Shown in pieces: positions 1 to 8,162 of a stretch of 39,339 nt of DNA (within the stretch, counting starts at the first letter, position 1; each line of letters opens with the position of its first letter). Origin of the DNA: an uncultured Mycoplasmatota bacterium (GTDB lineage: Bacteria > Bacillota_I > Bacilli_A > RF39 > UBA660). The notes beneath the pieces are model-generated. The model was not told where the DNA came from and made no database searches. It was given only the letters and a program-made list of their open reading frames with translations. Where the stretch lies: contig URWD01000008.1 in NCBI GenBank assembly GCA_900551525.1, forward strand, positions 1-39,339. Direction: 5' to 3'. Both the position numbers and the translations under genes were made by a program.

Positions 1-20
1 CATCCAAGAGTGTCTAACAT
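1..20 (-). CDS. possible 5' end of a gene running off the left edge
   Basis: On the minus strand an ATG at 20-18 opens a frame reading MLDTLG before the window ends. A plausible promoter lies just upstream (55-83), but there is no convincing ribosome binding site (only GTAAGAA before the ATG). With six codons visible, no product can be named. It would be either host chromosome or the outermost gene of the element. Confidence 0.2.
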
Positions 21-54
21 TTTCTTACATGTAGTATTTCTCTAATGCAATAAT

Positions 55-83
55 AATATGCTATATTTTTCTAAAAACGTCAA
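55..83 (-). promoter_or_regulatory. possible sigma-A-type promoter firing off the left edge
   Basis: On the minus strand TTGACG (83-78) is followed after exactly 17 bases by CATATT (60-55), a reasonable -35/-10 pair. Transcription would start near position 48 and run into the short frame at 20-1. Such pairs are common by chance in DNA this AT-rich, so support is modest. Confidence 0.35.
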
Positions 84-143
84 ATAGTATATCAATATTA
101 TTATATTTAAATTATTTAATTTTATTAGTATTTTATATAGAAA

Positions 144-170
144 AACTAAGAATTAATTTAATTCCTAGTT
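144..170. terminator. inverted repeat, probable terminator after the recombinase gene
   Basis: The arms at 144-156 and 158-170 are complementary at 12 of 13 positions. On the minus strand the hairpin is followed by TTTTT, so it would end the recombinase transcript about 40 bases after its stop codon. The plus side is also T-rich, so it may work in both directions. Confidence 0.5.
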
Positions 171-200
171 TATTATTTTATTTTCTATTGTTTATTACAG

Positions 201-250
201 CTTGTGCCACTATGCACTTCGGAACGCTTTTCGCAGAGGGGTCATATATA
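201..250. other. GC-rich block at the recombinase 3' end, possible attachment site
   Basis: This stretch is more than half G+C, while its surroundings are mostly A/T. It covers the last codons of the recombinase and continues past the TAG stop. It contains a small inverted repeat (GTGC and GCAC separated by six bases). Large serine recombinases often lie right beside their attachment site, so this is a candidate att core. No matching copy was found by eye at the right side of the window, so the assignment is weak. Confidence 0.2.
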
Positions 251-1865
251 ATTCCTTTTTTGAAGAGCGTTCTTGACCTTTTATGTCTAAATTAATTATA
301 CCATCTATATAATTTAAAATCCATTCACTTCTATCATTATATATAATTATTTTTTCTATATACGAATCTACCAATTCAGATATTGTATTTTTATTATCAA
401 ATCTAATGTTATCTAATACATTCTTTTTTAAATTGTTAATTCTATCTGCAACTGTTTCAGTTGAAATATCTTGTTTTTGTCTTAATTCATCTATTGCAAT
501 ATTTTGATCTTTTATTAATTCTTCTAATTCTTTCTTTTTCTTTATATAATTTTCTTTTTCTATCATATCACTTAAATACATTTCTAAAAGTTTATCAATT
601 TTATTTTTTTCTTTTTCTATCTTTTTTAAATATGAATTAATTTTAGATTGTATTTCTTCATAATTATTGTTTTCGTTAATAGTATCATCTATTAATTCAT
701 TTATGACATTTATTATTTGTTCTTTATCTGTATAAATTACTTCAAATAATGCTCTTGCCATTACATTTAATTTCCATTCTTGAATTAATGGTATATCACA
801 AGCACCATCAATAGGCAATCCCTTCTTTTCTCGTGTTTTAGATGAGCCAAAGTTTTTTTGCCTATAACAATGATAACAATATGTAATAGATTCATCATTC
901 TTTTTATGATAAGTACGACGATTAAATGTTGAACCACAACTACACATAAGTTTTTTACTCCATATATTTTTAGGAATACCATAACCTACACTTTTATCCT
1001 TTTCTATTTTTGACGCTCTTTCTCCAAATATTTGCTGTACTTTATTAAAGTCTTCTTTTGATATTATTGGTTGATGTGTTCCTTCAACTATTATCTTTTC
1101 AACTTCTCCTTTATTTTTCTTAGGCTTTTGTTCTAAAAAATCAGGAATAAAACTTTTTCTATATATAATAGTTCCACAGTAAAATGAATTATGTAAAATT
1201 CTTGTTATATTTGATGCACTCCAAACTTTTAAACCAGTTGAAGTTAAATATCCTCTTTTTTCCAATTCATATTTTATCTTAGTTGTACCATTGCCTGATA
1301 GAAAAGATGAATAAATAAACTTGACAATGTCAGCTTGTTCTTCATTTACAATCATCTCTTTACCTACTTTATCATAACCTAATATATTTCCTGTTCCATA
1401 AAACACACCATTTTGAAAAGATATTTTTTGACCTGCTTTTACTCTTTGAGAAGTTTTTTTACTTTCGTTTTGAGCTAGTGTAGCCATAATTGTTAATTTT
1501 AATTCTCCATCTTCATCATTAAAAGTCCAAATATTATCTTCAGTAAAATAAACTTCTACTCCTATTTTTTTCAATCGTCTTGTTTCTTGAAGAGTATCAA
1601 CTGTATTTCTTGCAAATCTTGATACTTCACGAGTAATAATTAGATCAAAGCATTTATTTTTAGCATCTTCAATCATTCTCATAAAATTTTTTCTTTTTTT
1701 AATAGAAGTACCAGTTATCCCTTCATCAATATATCTATCATATAATATCCAATCTGGATGCTTCTTTAAAATATCATCATAATATTGTACTTGATTTTCA
1801 AGAGCTGATAGTTGTGCTTCATGTTCTGTTGATACTCTAGCATATATTGCTACCGTTCTTGACAT
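210..1865 (-). CDS. large serine recombinase (ICE integrase)
   Basis: This is a 551-aa site-specific DNA recombinase expected to integrate and excise the element through a phosphoserine intermediate. The N-terminal resolvase domain (about 1-150) has the IYARVS motif with nucleophile Ser12, the DEGITGTS loop and SRFARN. It is followed by the 'recombinase' domain (about 160-270), a CxC...CxxC zinc ribbon (about 305-340) and a long coiled coil (about 390-470), the layout of TndX/phiC31-type enzymes. A GTG two codons upstream (1871) is possible, but AGAGAGG is correctly spaced only for the ATG at 1865. It is the last gene of the leftward series, 31 bases after a small SHOCT-like gene, as is common at ICE ends. 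Its final codons are unusually GC-rich. Confidence 0.95.
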   Translation of the reverse strand: MSRTVAIYARVSTEHEAQLSALENQVQYYDDILKKHPDWILYDRYIDEGITGTSIKKRKNFMRMIEDAKNKCFDLIITREVSRFARNTVDTLQETRRLKKIGVEVYFTEDNIWTFNDEDGELKLTIMATLAQNESKKTSQRVKAGQKISFQNGVFYGTGNILGYDKVGKEMIVNEEQADIVKFIYSSFLSGNGTTKIKYELEKRGYLTSTGLKVWSASNITRILHNSFYCGTIIYRKSFIPDFLEQKPKKNKGEVEKIIVEGTHQPIISKEDFNKVQQIFGERASKIEKDKSVGYGIPKNIWSKKLMCSCGSTFNRRTYHKKNDESITYCYHCYRQKNFGSSKTREKKGLPIDGACDIPLIQEWKLNVMARALFEVIYTDKEQIINVINELIDDTINENNNYEEIQSKINSYLKKIEKEKNKIDKLLEMYLSDMIEKENYIKKKKELEELIKDQNIAIDELRQKQDISTETVADRINNLKKNVLDNIRFDNKNTISELVDSYIEKIIIYNDRSEWILNYIDGIINLDIKGQERSSKKELYMTPLRKAFRSA

Positions 1866-1896
1866 TATCACACCTCTCTTTCATAAACAAATAATA

Positions 1897-2118
1897 TCAA
1901 ATATTATCATTAATATTAAATGTGCGATTAGTATTTAAAACCAATGCCTTATACTCTCTTTCATTAATCAGATCTTGCTTATATAATATATCAAATATTG
2001 TTATAACCAATTTTGCATCTAACATTTCTTTTTTAGTCTTATCAATATTTAAAACTTTAAATATTTCTTCATGCTTTTGTTGTAAAACTTTATCATCATA
2101 TACAACTGGAATATTCAA
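1897..2118 (-). CDS. small SHOCT-like protein before the recombinase
   Basis: This 73-aa protein ends with a helix-turn-helix-like segment including DLINEREYKALV, the pattern of the short C-terminal (SHOCT) domain that often occurs in small genes next to ICE recombinases. The only usable start is TTG at 2118 (an in-frame stop lies four codons further up), with a weak AAGAAG site. It lies 19 bases after the sortase gene and just before the recombinase, so it is probably co-transcribed with both. A role as recombination directionality factor or regulator is possible from position alone; nothing in the sequence proves it. Confidence 0.65.
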   Translation of the reverse strand: MNIPVVYDDKVLQQKHEEIFKVLNIDKTKKEMLDAKLVITIFDILYKQDLINEREYKALVLNTNRTFNINDNI

Positions 2119-2137
2119 AATTTTACTTCTTTAAAAT

Positions 2138-2893
2138 TTAACTTATTTCATTTAATTTAGCATGAACAAAATATCTATCTAACTTTGAATTACCCCTTTC
2201 ATGTGAACAAGAATATAAAGTAACTATTTTATCTGTTTCATAATCAACTTCAACATCAGATTTTATAATACTATATTCTTTCATTAAATCAATATATTCT
2301 TTGTATAAATTCATTGTTGTAAAATTCATTTGATAAGATTTTGAAGATGCTCTATCCACATGAACACTAAATATCTCCAATTTATAATTTTTGTCTTTTG
2401 TATATATAAAAATATTTTTATGTTCATCAAAAAATGATTGCTTCATAAATTTTCCTAAATCAGCAAACATTGTACCATTTGAAGTATTATGACCATATAT
2501 GAAAGTATTTAAAGAATTAAAACTTTTATCTGCTGTTGCATCCATATAAATAGCACCATAGCCACTATACTTTTTTTCAAAAGAATGTTTTAAATAATAA
2601 GTATTATTTTGTCCTTGAACTATCGGATAATTAATGTTTGAGTTTTCAATAGTTATCCATCCAACAATATCTGAGTTTATCTTTGACAATTCTTCAAAAT
2701 TAATTTTATTATTGTCATTATCACTTACATCTTCTTTTATATCTGCAACATCAAGTATTTTTTCATGTTCTTGTTTTTGATCTTTTCTATCTTCTTTTAT
2801 TGAAAAATATTTATAAAAACAAAAAGCAGCTATTAACAATAGAATTGTTATATATAAAACTTTTATAACAGTAAATAATTTTTTACTTTTCAT
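2138..2893 (-). CDS. srtB: class B sortase
   Basis: This 251-aa membrane-anchored cysteine transpeptidase would attach proteins bearing a C-terminal sorting signal to the cell wall. A transmembrane segment spans about residues 9-27, followed by a charged linker. The sortase domain has His135 (YGHN), Cys229 in TLYSC and Arg240 (DRYFVHAKL), the full catalytic set, and the spacing and TLYSC form are those of class B enzymes. The start overlaps the end of the preceding gene, whose GAGGAGG codons supply its ribosome binding site. It is the only sortase in the window, so the likely substrate is the large SpaA-repeat protein at 29.7-33.0 kb, about 27 kb away at the other end of the element. Confidence 0.93.
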   Translation of the reverse strand: MKSKKLFTVIKVLYITILLLIAAFCFYKYFSIKEDRKDQKQEHEKILDVADIKEDVSDNDNNKINFEELSKINSDIVGWITIENSNINYPIVQGQNNTYYLKHSFEKKYSGYGAIYMDATADKSFNSLNTFIYGHNTSNGTMFADLGKFMKQSFFDEHKNIFIYTKDKNYKLEIFSVHVDRASSKSYQMNFTTMNLYKEYIDLMKEYSIIKSDVEVDYETDKIVTLYSCSHERGNSKLDRYFVHAKLNEIS

Positions 2894-3140
2894 TTAATTC
2901 TATTTCCTCCTCATTTTCTTCTATATTATTTTCTTCATCAAAATCTTCAATACTATCTTGAATATCTTTATCTAGTATAGATTTATTATTTGTCTCTCTA
3001 TCTATTTTACAAATCATTTCATCTGTTATCTCTTTTTCATCATATATAGTATAAAAAATAAATGCTATTTCTAGTTCTTTATAATTATTTCTATTGCTAT
3101 TAAAAAACTTAACATATTCTCTTACTTTTTCCTTATTCAT
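2883..3140 (-). CDS. small acidic-tailed protein after the relaxase
   Basis: This 85-aa protein is not a family I recognise. The N-terminal half (MNKEKVREYVKFF...) looks helical and the last 30 residues are strongly acidic, ending IEENEEEIELNEK. The ATG at 3140 is chosen over a GTG at 3185 because GAGAGAAG is well placed for it and it overlaps the relaxase stop by 8 bases, a typical coupled start. The last 26 coding bases before the end of the tail (2899-2924) are identical to those of the unrelated protein at 10653-11156. It carries one member of the shared tail set described in the findings. Confidence 0.75.
   Translation of the reverse strand: MNKEKVREYVKFFNSNRNNYKELEIAFIFYTIYDEKEITDEMICKIDRETNNKSILDKDIQDSIEDFDEENNIEENEEEIELNEK
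2899..2924 (-). repeat. 26-bp repeat encoding an acidic tail (copy 1)
   Basis: These 26 bases are identical to 10666-10691. Both copies are in the same reading frame at the 3' end of otherwise unrelated genes and encode the IEENEEEIEL tail. Confidence 0.85.
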
Positions 3141-4839
3141 TGTTTTCTTCTCTCTCCTTTTCCTTTTCATTTCTGTAATATTCACTTACTTTTGATTTTT
3201 CCGCCAATGATAATTCTTCTAATAATTCTCCAGTTATATGATCTACTAATAAATTATCTTTATCATATAGTTCATATTCTTTATCATCTACAACATAAAC
3301 ATTTGCTCTTTGATTATAATTAAACCAAGCAACATTTTCTTTAGGTATATAAATATAATAGTTGCTGTAAGGAACACGAATACAATATTTAGATTCAGAA
3401 ATCCTATTTTGGTCTATCATTTTTTTACTTATTGAAAAACTTTTTATATATCCTTTTTCAGTTTCCAAAGATAATCCTTTTATTCTTTCTAAACTACTAG
3501 CCTTATTTTTTAAATATGTTAAATAAGCATACTGTTTATTCGTTTCAGTCTTACTTCTATTGGCAGAAGCTAAAATATGTTTTACATCATCAAGTGAAGC
3601 ATTACCTAGTTCAGTTTTAATATCCATAAATGTTTTAACTTCATTACTTAATTCTATTTCAGCATTTATCATATCTTTTTGTTCTAAATAGCTTTCATAA
3701 TAATCAATTAATTGTAGATACAGATTACATAGAGGAACACGAAGTTGTAATGTTTCATTAGCAGATACTTGTTTCTCATATTCTTTTTGTTTTACTTCTA
3801 TTTCCTTTTTTAATTCATTCAAATTATTTACTAAATCATCATGAGTATATATTTTATAATCATTTAAAAAATTAAGCGTATCTATTAATTTATGATAACG
3901 CTTAATCTCCATATACCTTGAGTTATAATACTTTGGATATTTAGAATTAGGTTCTAACTCTTTCATAGTTGAAAGAATAGATTTTTTAGACATTCTTATT
4001 AATATATCTTGAATATTTAATAACTCACTATTCTCATCACTTAATTTATAATCTACAAAATCAAGTAATACAGAATTTTTACTTTTATTTAAGAAAAACT
4101 TTTTTAAATTTTCTTCGCTATATTCTTCTCCTAAAACTTTCATAGTTACAAATTTTTGTTTTGCATAAGGTTTAATTCTAATATTTTTACCAGTTTTAAT
4201 TAGATAACCATCTAGTGCTAAGTTTTCTAAAAGTTCATCAAAAGTAAAGCAATTAGTTTTTAGTTCTTCCAGTTTTTCAATTATCTGTTGTTTCCAAGAT
4301 TTTTGTGCCAAAGCATATAAATATTTGCTTTTATGAAATCGTCCAATCTTTGGGGCATCTTCTATAATTTTTAATCCATGACTAAGAGCAATGGAATCAC
4401 TCATATCTCTAAGTCCATATAATCCTTCTATTGGGTTTGCAAGTCTATCCTCTAATTTCTTACCACTCATGTTAACAGCATTTATAACAAAATGATTATG
4501 AATGTGTGATCTATCTGTGTGGGTACTAACAACTACTTGATAATCAGGATACAATCTTTTAACAAGCTCAACACCAATTTCATGTGCTTCTTCTGGTGTC
4601 AGATTTTTCTCTTTTGGATCAAATGATTGATAACCATGATAACAAGTACGGCTGTCATTATCTTCAATTATATGAAATTTGTCATTGTTCATTTTCATTT
4701 CATACGCTGCAAACTCTGAAGAACAATTTACACCAGTTACTAAAATTCCATCTTCAGTCTTATTTTTATTCTTTATATAATTAATGCAATCACTTCTACC
4801 TTGAACTCCGTGGACAACCCACCTAGCTGTTGTTGGCAT
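3133..4839 (-). CDS. MOBP-type relaxase / mobilization nuclease
   Basis: This 568-aa relaxase would nick oriT, stay bound to the 5' end and pilot the strand through the VirD4 channel. The nuclease domain (about 1-200) has the metal-binding three-histidine motif in STHTDRSHIHNHFVINAVN (His107, His112, His114, His116). Candidate catalytic tyrosines lie nearby (for example Tyr21). The remainder is helical and charged, with coiled-coil stretches and a C-terminus rich in Glu and Lys. It follows a MobC-like gene in a TAATG junction with one shared base. Its probable target, a structured region at 6.2 kb, lies just upstream of the same gene cluster. Confidence 0.92.
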   Translation of the reverse strand: MPTTARWVVHGVQGRSDCINYIKNKNKTEDGILVTGVNCSSEFAAYEMKMNNDKFHIIEDNDSRTCYHGYQSFDPKEKNLTPEEAHEIGVELVKRLYPDYQVVVSTHTDRSHIHNHFVINAVNMSGKKLEDRLANPIEGLYGLRDMSDSIALSHGLKIIEDAPKIGRFHKSKYLYALAQKSWKQQIIEKLEELKTNCFTFDELLENLALDGYLIKTGKNIRIKPYAKQKFVTMKVLGEEYSEENLKKFFLNKSKNSVLLDFVDYKLSDENSELLNIQDILIRMSKKSILSTMKELEPNSKYPKYYNSRYMEIKRYHKLIDTLNFLNDYKIYTHDDLVNNLNELKKEIEVKQKEYEKQVSANETLQLRVPLCNLYLQLIDYYESYLEQKDMINAEIELSNEVKTFMDIKTELGNASLDDVKHILASANRSKTETNKQYAYLTYLKNKASSLERIKGLSLETEKGYIKSFSISKKMIDQNRISESKYCIRVPYSNYYIYIPKENVAWFNYNQRANVYVVDDKEYELYDKDNLLVDHITGELLEELSLAEKSKVSEYYRNEKEKEREENNE

Positions 4840-5603
4840 TATTTATCAGATATTATTTCTACATCATTTACATAATCATATAAAGAATTGTTTTTATTTC
4901 CTACAATATAATTCATTGCTTCTTCTCTTGACTTCTTATAAAGTGCTAAATATGAATACAAAACATTATCTATTTTTTTAAAAAGAATATAACAATTATT
5001 TTGTAATGCTAATTCTCTTTGAGAATCTATCATTACAGAAATACTATTATAATTTATATAATCTAATTTAACACTTTTTGATGTATCTAATAATATAACT
5101 AAATATCCTATTTTATAGTCATTAAATGATAAGGTGCTAGGAATTACCAAACAAAGTTCCCTTTTTAAAATATTATCTATATGTTTATTAGTTGTCTTAT
5201 ATTTTTCAATTAATCTAAATCTTTTTTGATATTTTTGTGTTGATGATGTAGATAATACTTTAATTACTGTTTTTATTAAATTATCTATCAAGTCATTTAA
5301 TTTTATATTATTATTTTTGATAAGTTTTATATCTGACTTTGTTATAGTAATATTTTTAGATATTTTACTTTCTATTGTTTGGATTTTTCTTATTTCTAAA
5401 ATAAGATCATTAACTATTTTACAAATTTCAGTTTTCCCTTTTACATCTTCAATATATAGTTTTTCATAAATACACGCATCTCTAACATATTCAGCGAGTT
5501 TATTTCCATAACCATATTTGATTGCTTTATCTGTTATAGTTTTTCTTTCTTCTTCGTTTAACATAATATTAATTTTTTCACGCCTTGATTTTTTATCTGT
5601 CAT
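4839..5603 (-). CDS. MobC-like relaxosome accessory protein
   Basis: This 254-aa protein has an N-terminal segment of about 45 residues (RREKINIMLNEEERKTITDK) resembling the ribbon-helix-helix DNA-binding part of MobC proteins. A helical central region follows, then a C-terminal part I do not recognise. Location supports the call: immediately before the relaxase and after another likely DNA-binding gene, next to the putative oriT. The ATG at 5603 is preferred to a TTG at 5618; it overlaps the preceding gene by 11 bases. The protein is longer than typical MobC, so the C-terminal half may have another role. Confidence 0.6.
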   Translation of the reverse strand: MTDKKSRREKINIMLNEEERKTITDKAIKYGYGNKLAEYVRDACIYEKLYIEDVKGKTEICKIVNDLILEIRKIQTIESKISKNITITKSDIKLIKNNNIKLNDLIDNLIKTVIKVLSTSSTQKYQKRFRLIEKYKTTNKHIDNILKRELCLVIPSTLSFNDYKIGYLVILLDTSKSVKLDYINYNSISVMIDSQRELALQNNCYILFKKIDNVLYSYLALYKKSREEAMNYIVGNKNNSLYDYVNDVEIISDK

Positions 5604-6129
5604 AAGATTTTCTTTCAAGTTCTAATTTATAATTTTCTAATTCTTCTAAATATGCTAAACGAAAATATTTTTCATACAACCATTTAACACCATCACTTTT
5701 AATTATTACTTCACCATCAATAATCTCTTTATAATCTTTTCCTGTTCTTTTATTCATTCTACTAATTGCTGTATCAAGTGCAATTCTTGACTTATTAAAT
5801 AAAGTCATCAATGATTTTATACTCATATCATCATAGATTTTATTTTTATGAGGAAGATTGTTTTTTTCTTCTAATGTCTTAATTAAATTTTCAAAAAATA
5901 AAATATCAAGATCTAAATAAAATTTACTTCTATTAAAATACACTTGTTTTAACCATTCTATTCCTTCATTTGATATATATGTAGTCTTTTGATTATTACT
6001 TGCATTTCTAACATACATCCAGTTTTCAAAAGGATGTCTTCTAACCATATTTTTAATTGCAATATTCATATCTTTTTCTGATACTTCTAACTGTTTCATT
6101 ACTTGCCATTTATCAAAAAATAAATTTAT
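5593..6129 (-). CDS. duplicated HTH-like relaxosome protein with a probable non-AUG start
   Basis: This is the first gene after the putative oriT, leading into the MobC-like and relaxase genes. The protein (about 179 aa) contains two similar halves, each with a helical part followed by an aromatic motif: GIEWLKQVYFNRSKFYL and GVKWLYEKYFRLAYLEEL. This suggests tandem winged-helix or HTH-like DNA-binding domains. Start choice is difficult. A good AAGGAG (6143-6138) is followed 8 bases later by ATA (6129), not ATG, GTG or TTG. The only standard alternatives are a GTG at 6207, inside the putative oriT, or an ATG at 6099 without a ribosome binding site, which removes part of the first domain. I give the ATA start as most likely. 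A role in oriT binding is inferred from location. Confidence 0.65.
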   Translation of the reverse strand: MNLFFDKWQVMKQLEVSEKDMNIAIKNMVRRHPFENWMYVRNASNNQKTTYISNEGIEWLKQVYFNRSKFYLDLDILFFENLIKTLEEKNNLPHKNKIYDDMSIKSLMTLFNKSRIALDTAISRMNKRTGKDYKEIIDGEVIIKSDGVKWLYEKYFRLAYLEELENYKLELERKSYDR

Positions 6130-6196
6130 TTTAATCGCTCCTTTCTTAATTTTAGATTGTATCTTACAGACTATATATATATAAACTACCAAGCAT

Positions 6197-6270
6197 GGTG
6201 TTGGCACACCCTATTGCTTGTTAGGAGATACTCCTAAGACCTGCTAAAAGTCTCCGACAGTTTAGTAGAT
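6197..6270. other. candidate origin of transfer (oriT)
   Basis: The non-coding region between the oppositely transferred halves of the element holds three inverted repeats in about 75 bases, in locally GC-richer DNA. They are GGTGT/ACACC with a 4-base loop (6197-6210), a perfect TTAGGAG/CTCCTAA with a 3-base loop (6221-6237), and CTGCTAAA/TTTAGTAG with one G-T pair (6241-6248 and 6261-6268). It sits directly upstream of the relaxosome genes. The sequence GGCACACCC beside the first repeat loosely resembles the CCCT side of known MOBP/Q nic sites, but I cannot place the nick. No obvious promoter or gene explains the structures. Confidence 0.55.
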
Positions 6271-6307
6271 TTTTAAAAAAATCATTTATAATATTTAAGT
6301 TTCTTCA

Positions 6308-7213
6308 TTAAATTTCAATTTCAATTTCTTGTACTATCTTGTTAGTTTGATTTTTATTTTCCTTAATATTATTTTCTTCATATTGCTTTCTATATTTGTT
6401 TAATTTTTTCAAATCTTTACTTTCAATTAAATCAATATGATTATCATTATTGTAAACAAATAATTCATTAAACATAAAATCATAAAACTCTTTACCATAC
6501 CAAAAATTGCAATCATCATAAGCAACTATATTATTAAATTTATCAATATTTAATGTAATATCATCTACTTTATGATTATGGAGAATTTTATAAATTAAGT
6601 TTAATTCTTCTGATTTTTCATTAGTTAATTCTTTATCAGAAAAATAGTCTTCATATAAACAATCAAGTCTTCTTAAAATATAATCATCAGACAAATTAGT
6701 ATTAAACCAATCAATTTCTTCTATATCATTTTCCCAATAATTATGTGCTAATTTAGTACCATATTCAATAGTTGCTCCATCATTGCTATTATAATGAAGT
6801 TCTACACTATAACCATTTTCTACAACACGAGCTATCGTATAAGATACTCCGTCTTTTATATCTTTTGTTGAAGTTAGTATTTCCTCATAGTCTTCAAAAT
6901 AATCCTCGAGTTCAGAAATATTACCACTTTCATAATAATATTTTATTGAATCACTTGGAATCCTTTTTATATTTTCAAGTGTAATACTATTTCTATATTT
7001 ATATATTATTAAAGTTAAATCTCTTGCTATTACATACGGATCTATATTTTTATTTCTTACTGTCTTACAATAATCAATCAAATCTATCATTTCATCATTA
7101 GAAATATTTTCATTCACAGTAGATATTCCTAAATAATATAAAAAGTCTTCTAGCATTTCATTAGAAGATAGTTTGTTCTTTATATTACTAAACACATTTA
7201 GACTTTCATTCAT
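6308..7213 (-). CDS. unknown acidic protein with conserved-type tail, next to oriT
   Basis: This 301-aa protein is not recognised. It is mostly acidic, with a helical N-terminal half, a central beta-rich part (about 115-160) and the C-terminal tail VQEIEIEI. Its ATG lies inside the last codons of ardC (8-base overlap). It is the last gene before the putative oriT, so its tail codons cannot be serving as a ribosome binding site for a following gene. This makes it a key case for the idea that the tails act at protein level. By position it would be in the leading region, entering a recipient early. Confidence 0.8.
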   Translation of the reverse strand: MNESLNVFSNIKNKLSSNEMLEDFLYYLGISTVNENISNDEMIDLIDYCKTVRNKNIDPYVIARDLTLIIYKYRNSITLENIKRIPSDSIKYYYESGNISELEDYFEDYEEILTSTKDIKDGVSYTIARVVENGYSVELHYNSNDGATIEYGTKLAHNYWENDIEEIDWFNTNLSDDYILRRLDCLYEDYFSDKELTNEKSEELNLIYKILHNHKVDDITLNIDKFNNIVAYDDCNFWYGKEFYDFMFNELFVYNNDNHIDLIESKDLKKLNKYRKQYEENNIKENKNQTNKIVQEIEIEI

Positions 7214-8162
7214 ATTCTAATTCCATCTCCTTATCCAAATCTTCATTTGATAATTCTTTGCTTTTATCTATTGAATTTTCTTCAAGATAACTAACAATTT
7301 TATCAGCATCAGATATTGCTTTTAGTAGTTCCGATGATTTATCTTTAATAATTTTTATCCAGTTTTGAATGTAACCTTTATGTTCTTCTAAATGCTTTTT
7401 ATCATACTCTAATCCAAATTTTTGAATTAAAAAGGAAGAACTTATTTCTGCTCTAAGTTCTTCCTTTGCATATTCTTCAGATCCAAATTTATTTTTTATA
7501 TCTCTATTAAGTCTTGATTCATGACCTGTTGAATGTGCTAATTCATGTAATTGAGTTGCATGATATGAATATTCATTTGTAAAAGATTTTTTATATGGAA
7601 TTACAACTTTATCTTCCAAAGGACTATAATATGGATCACTACTATCTTCTATATACTTAACACCAATATTTTTAATTATATTATCAATAGTGTTAGATAA
7701 TTTTGTATCATTATATTCAGTCATTTCTTTTTGCTTTGGAACACCATCTATCAAATCACAATTAAAAACTACTGTACATCTATCTATTACTCTAAACTCA
7801 TCTTTTCTTTCAGGTTCATTTTTTATAATTTGTTCATAAGCATTGAATGAATATATTTTCTTTTCTTTTACATTATATTGAGTCCAATATTCTACCCAGA
7901 TACCTTTTCCTTTGGCATCTTCTTTGAACTTCCATTTGTTTTTTTTTAGTTGATCAAATGTACACCAACGATTATCACTATAACCTCTTTTGGCTGCTAC
8001 ATAAGACAATAATAAATTGTTAATTCCTCTATAATTTCTATTAGACACAACATTACAAGGTGATTTAATATTCCAAGTTTTATACCAAGGTATCTCTCCT
8101 TCTTCTAAACTGTTTAAATACATATTAACAAGTTCTTCTCTAGCTTTATTGTATTTACTCAT
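7206..8162 (-). CDS. ardC: ArdC-type antirestriction protein with zincin domain
   Basis: This 318-aa protein has an N-terminal ArdC ssDNA-binding domain (about 1-135), including WYKTW and RNYRGINNLLL, and a C-terminal metallopeptidase-like domain (about 155-290). The zincin motif HELAHSTGH (His206, Glu207, His210, with His214) is intact, with a downstream EELRAEI. ArdC proteins protect incoming single-stranded DNA from restriction, and the pSa ArdC has been related to the transported part of the RP4 TraC primase. It ends with the acidic tail EMELEYE. Those same codons contain AAGGAG and the overlapping ATG of the next gene, and its own start overlaps the preceding tail by 8 bases. Location beside oriT suits an early-acting antirestriction factor. 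Confidence 0.93.
   Translation of the reverse strand: MSKYNKAREELVNMYLNSLEEGEIPWYKTWNIKSPCNVVSNRNYRGINNLLLSYVAAKRGYSDNRWCTFDQLKKNKWKFKEDAKGKGIWVEYWTQYNVKEKKIYSFNAYEQIIKNEPERKDEFRVIDRCTVVFNCDLIDGVPKQKEMTEYNDTKLSNTIDNIIKNIGVKYIEDSSDPYYSPLEDKVVIPYKKSFTNEYSYHATQLHELAHSTGHESRLNRDIKNKFGSEEYAKEELRAEISSSFLIQKFGLEYDKKHLEEHKGYIQNWIKIIKDKSSELLKAISDADKIVSYLEENSIDKSKELSNEDLDKEMELEYE

Noticed and set aside
1..20. Reading the left edge on the plus strand as the 3' end of a host target gene
   Set aside because: All three plus frames stop within 45 bases and none of the short endings could be matched to a known integration-target gene.
3133..4839. Counting the relaxase ending as an acidic tail
   Set aside because: The Lys/Glu-rich end lacks the alternating acidic-hydrophobic pattern; relaxases usually have their own translocation signals.
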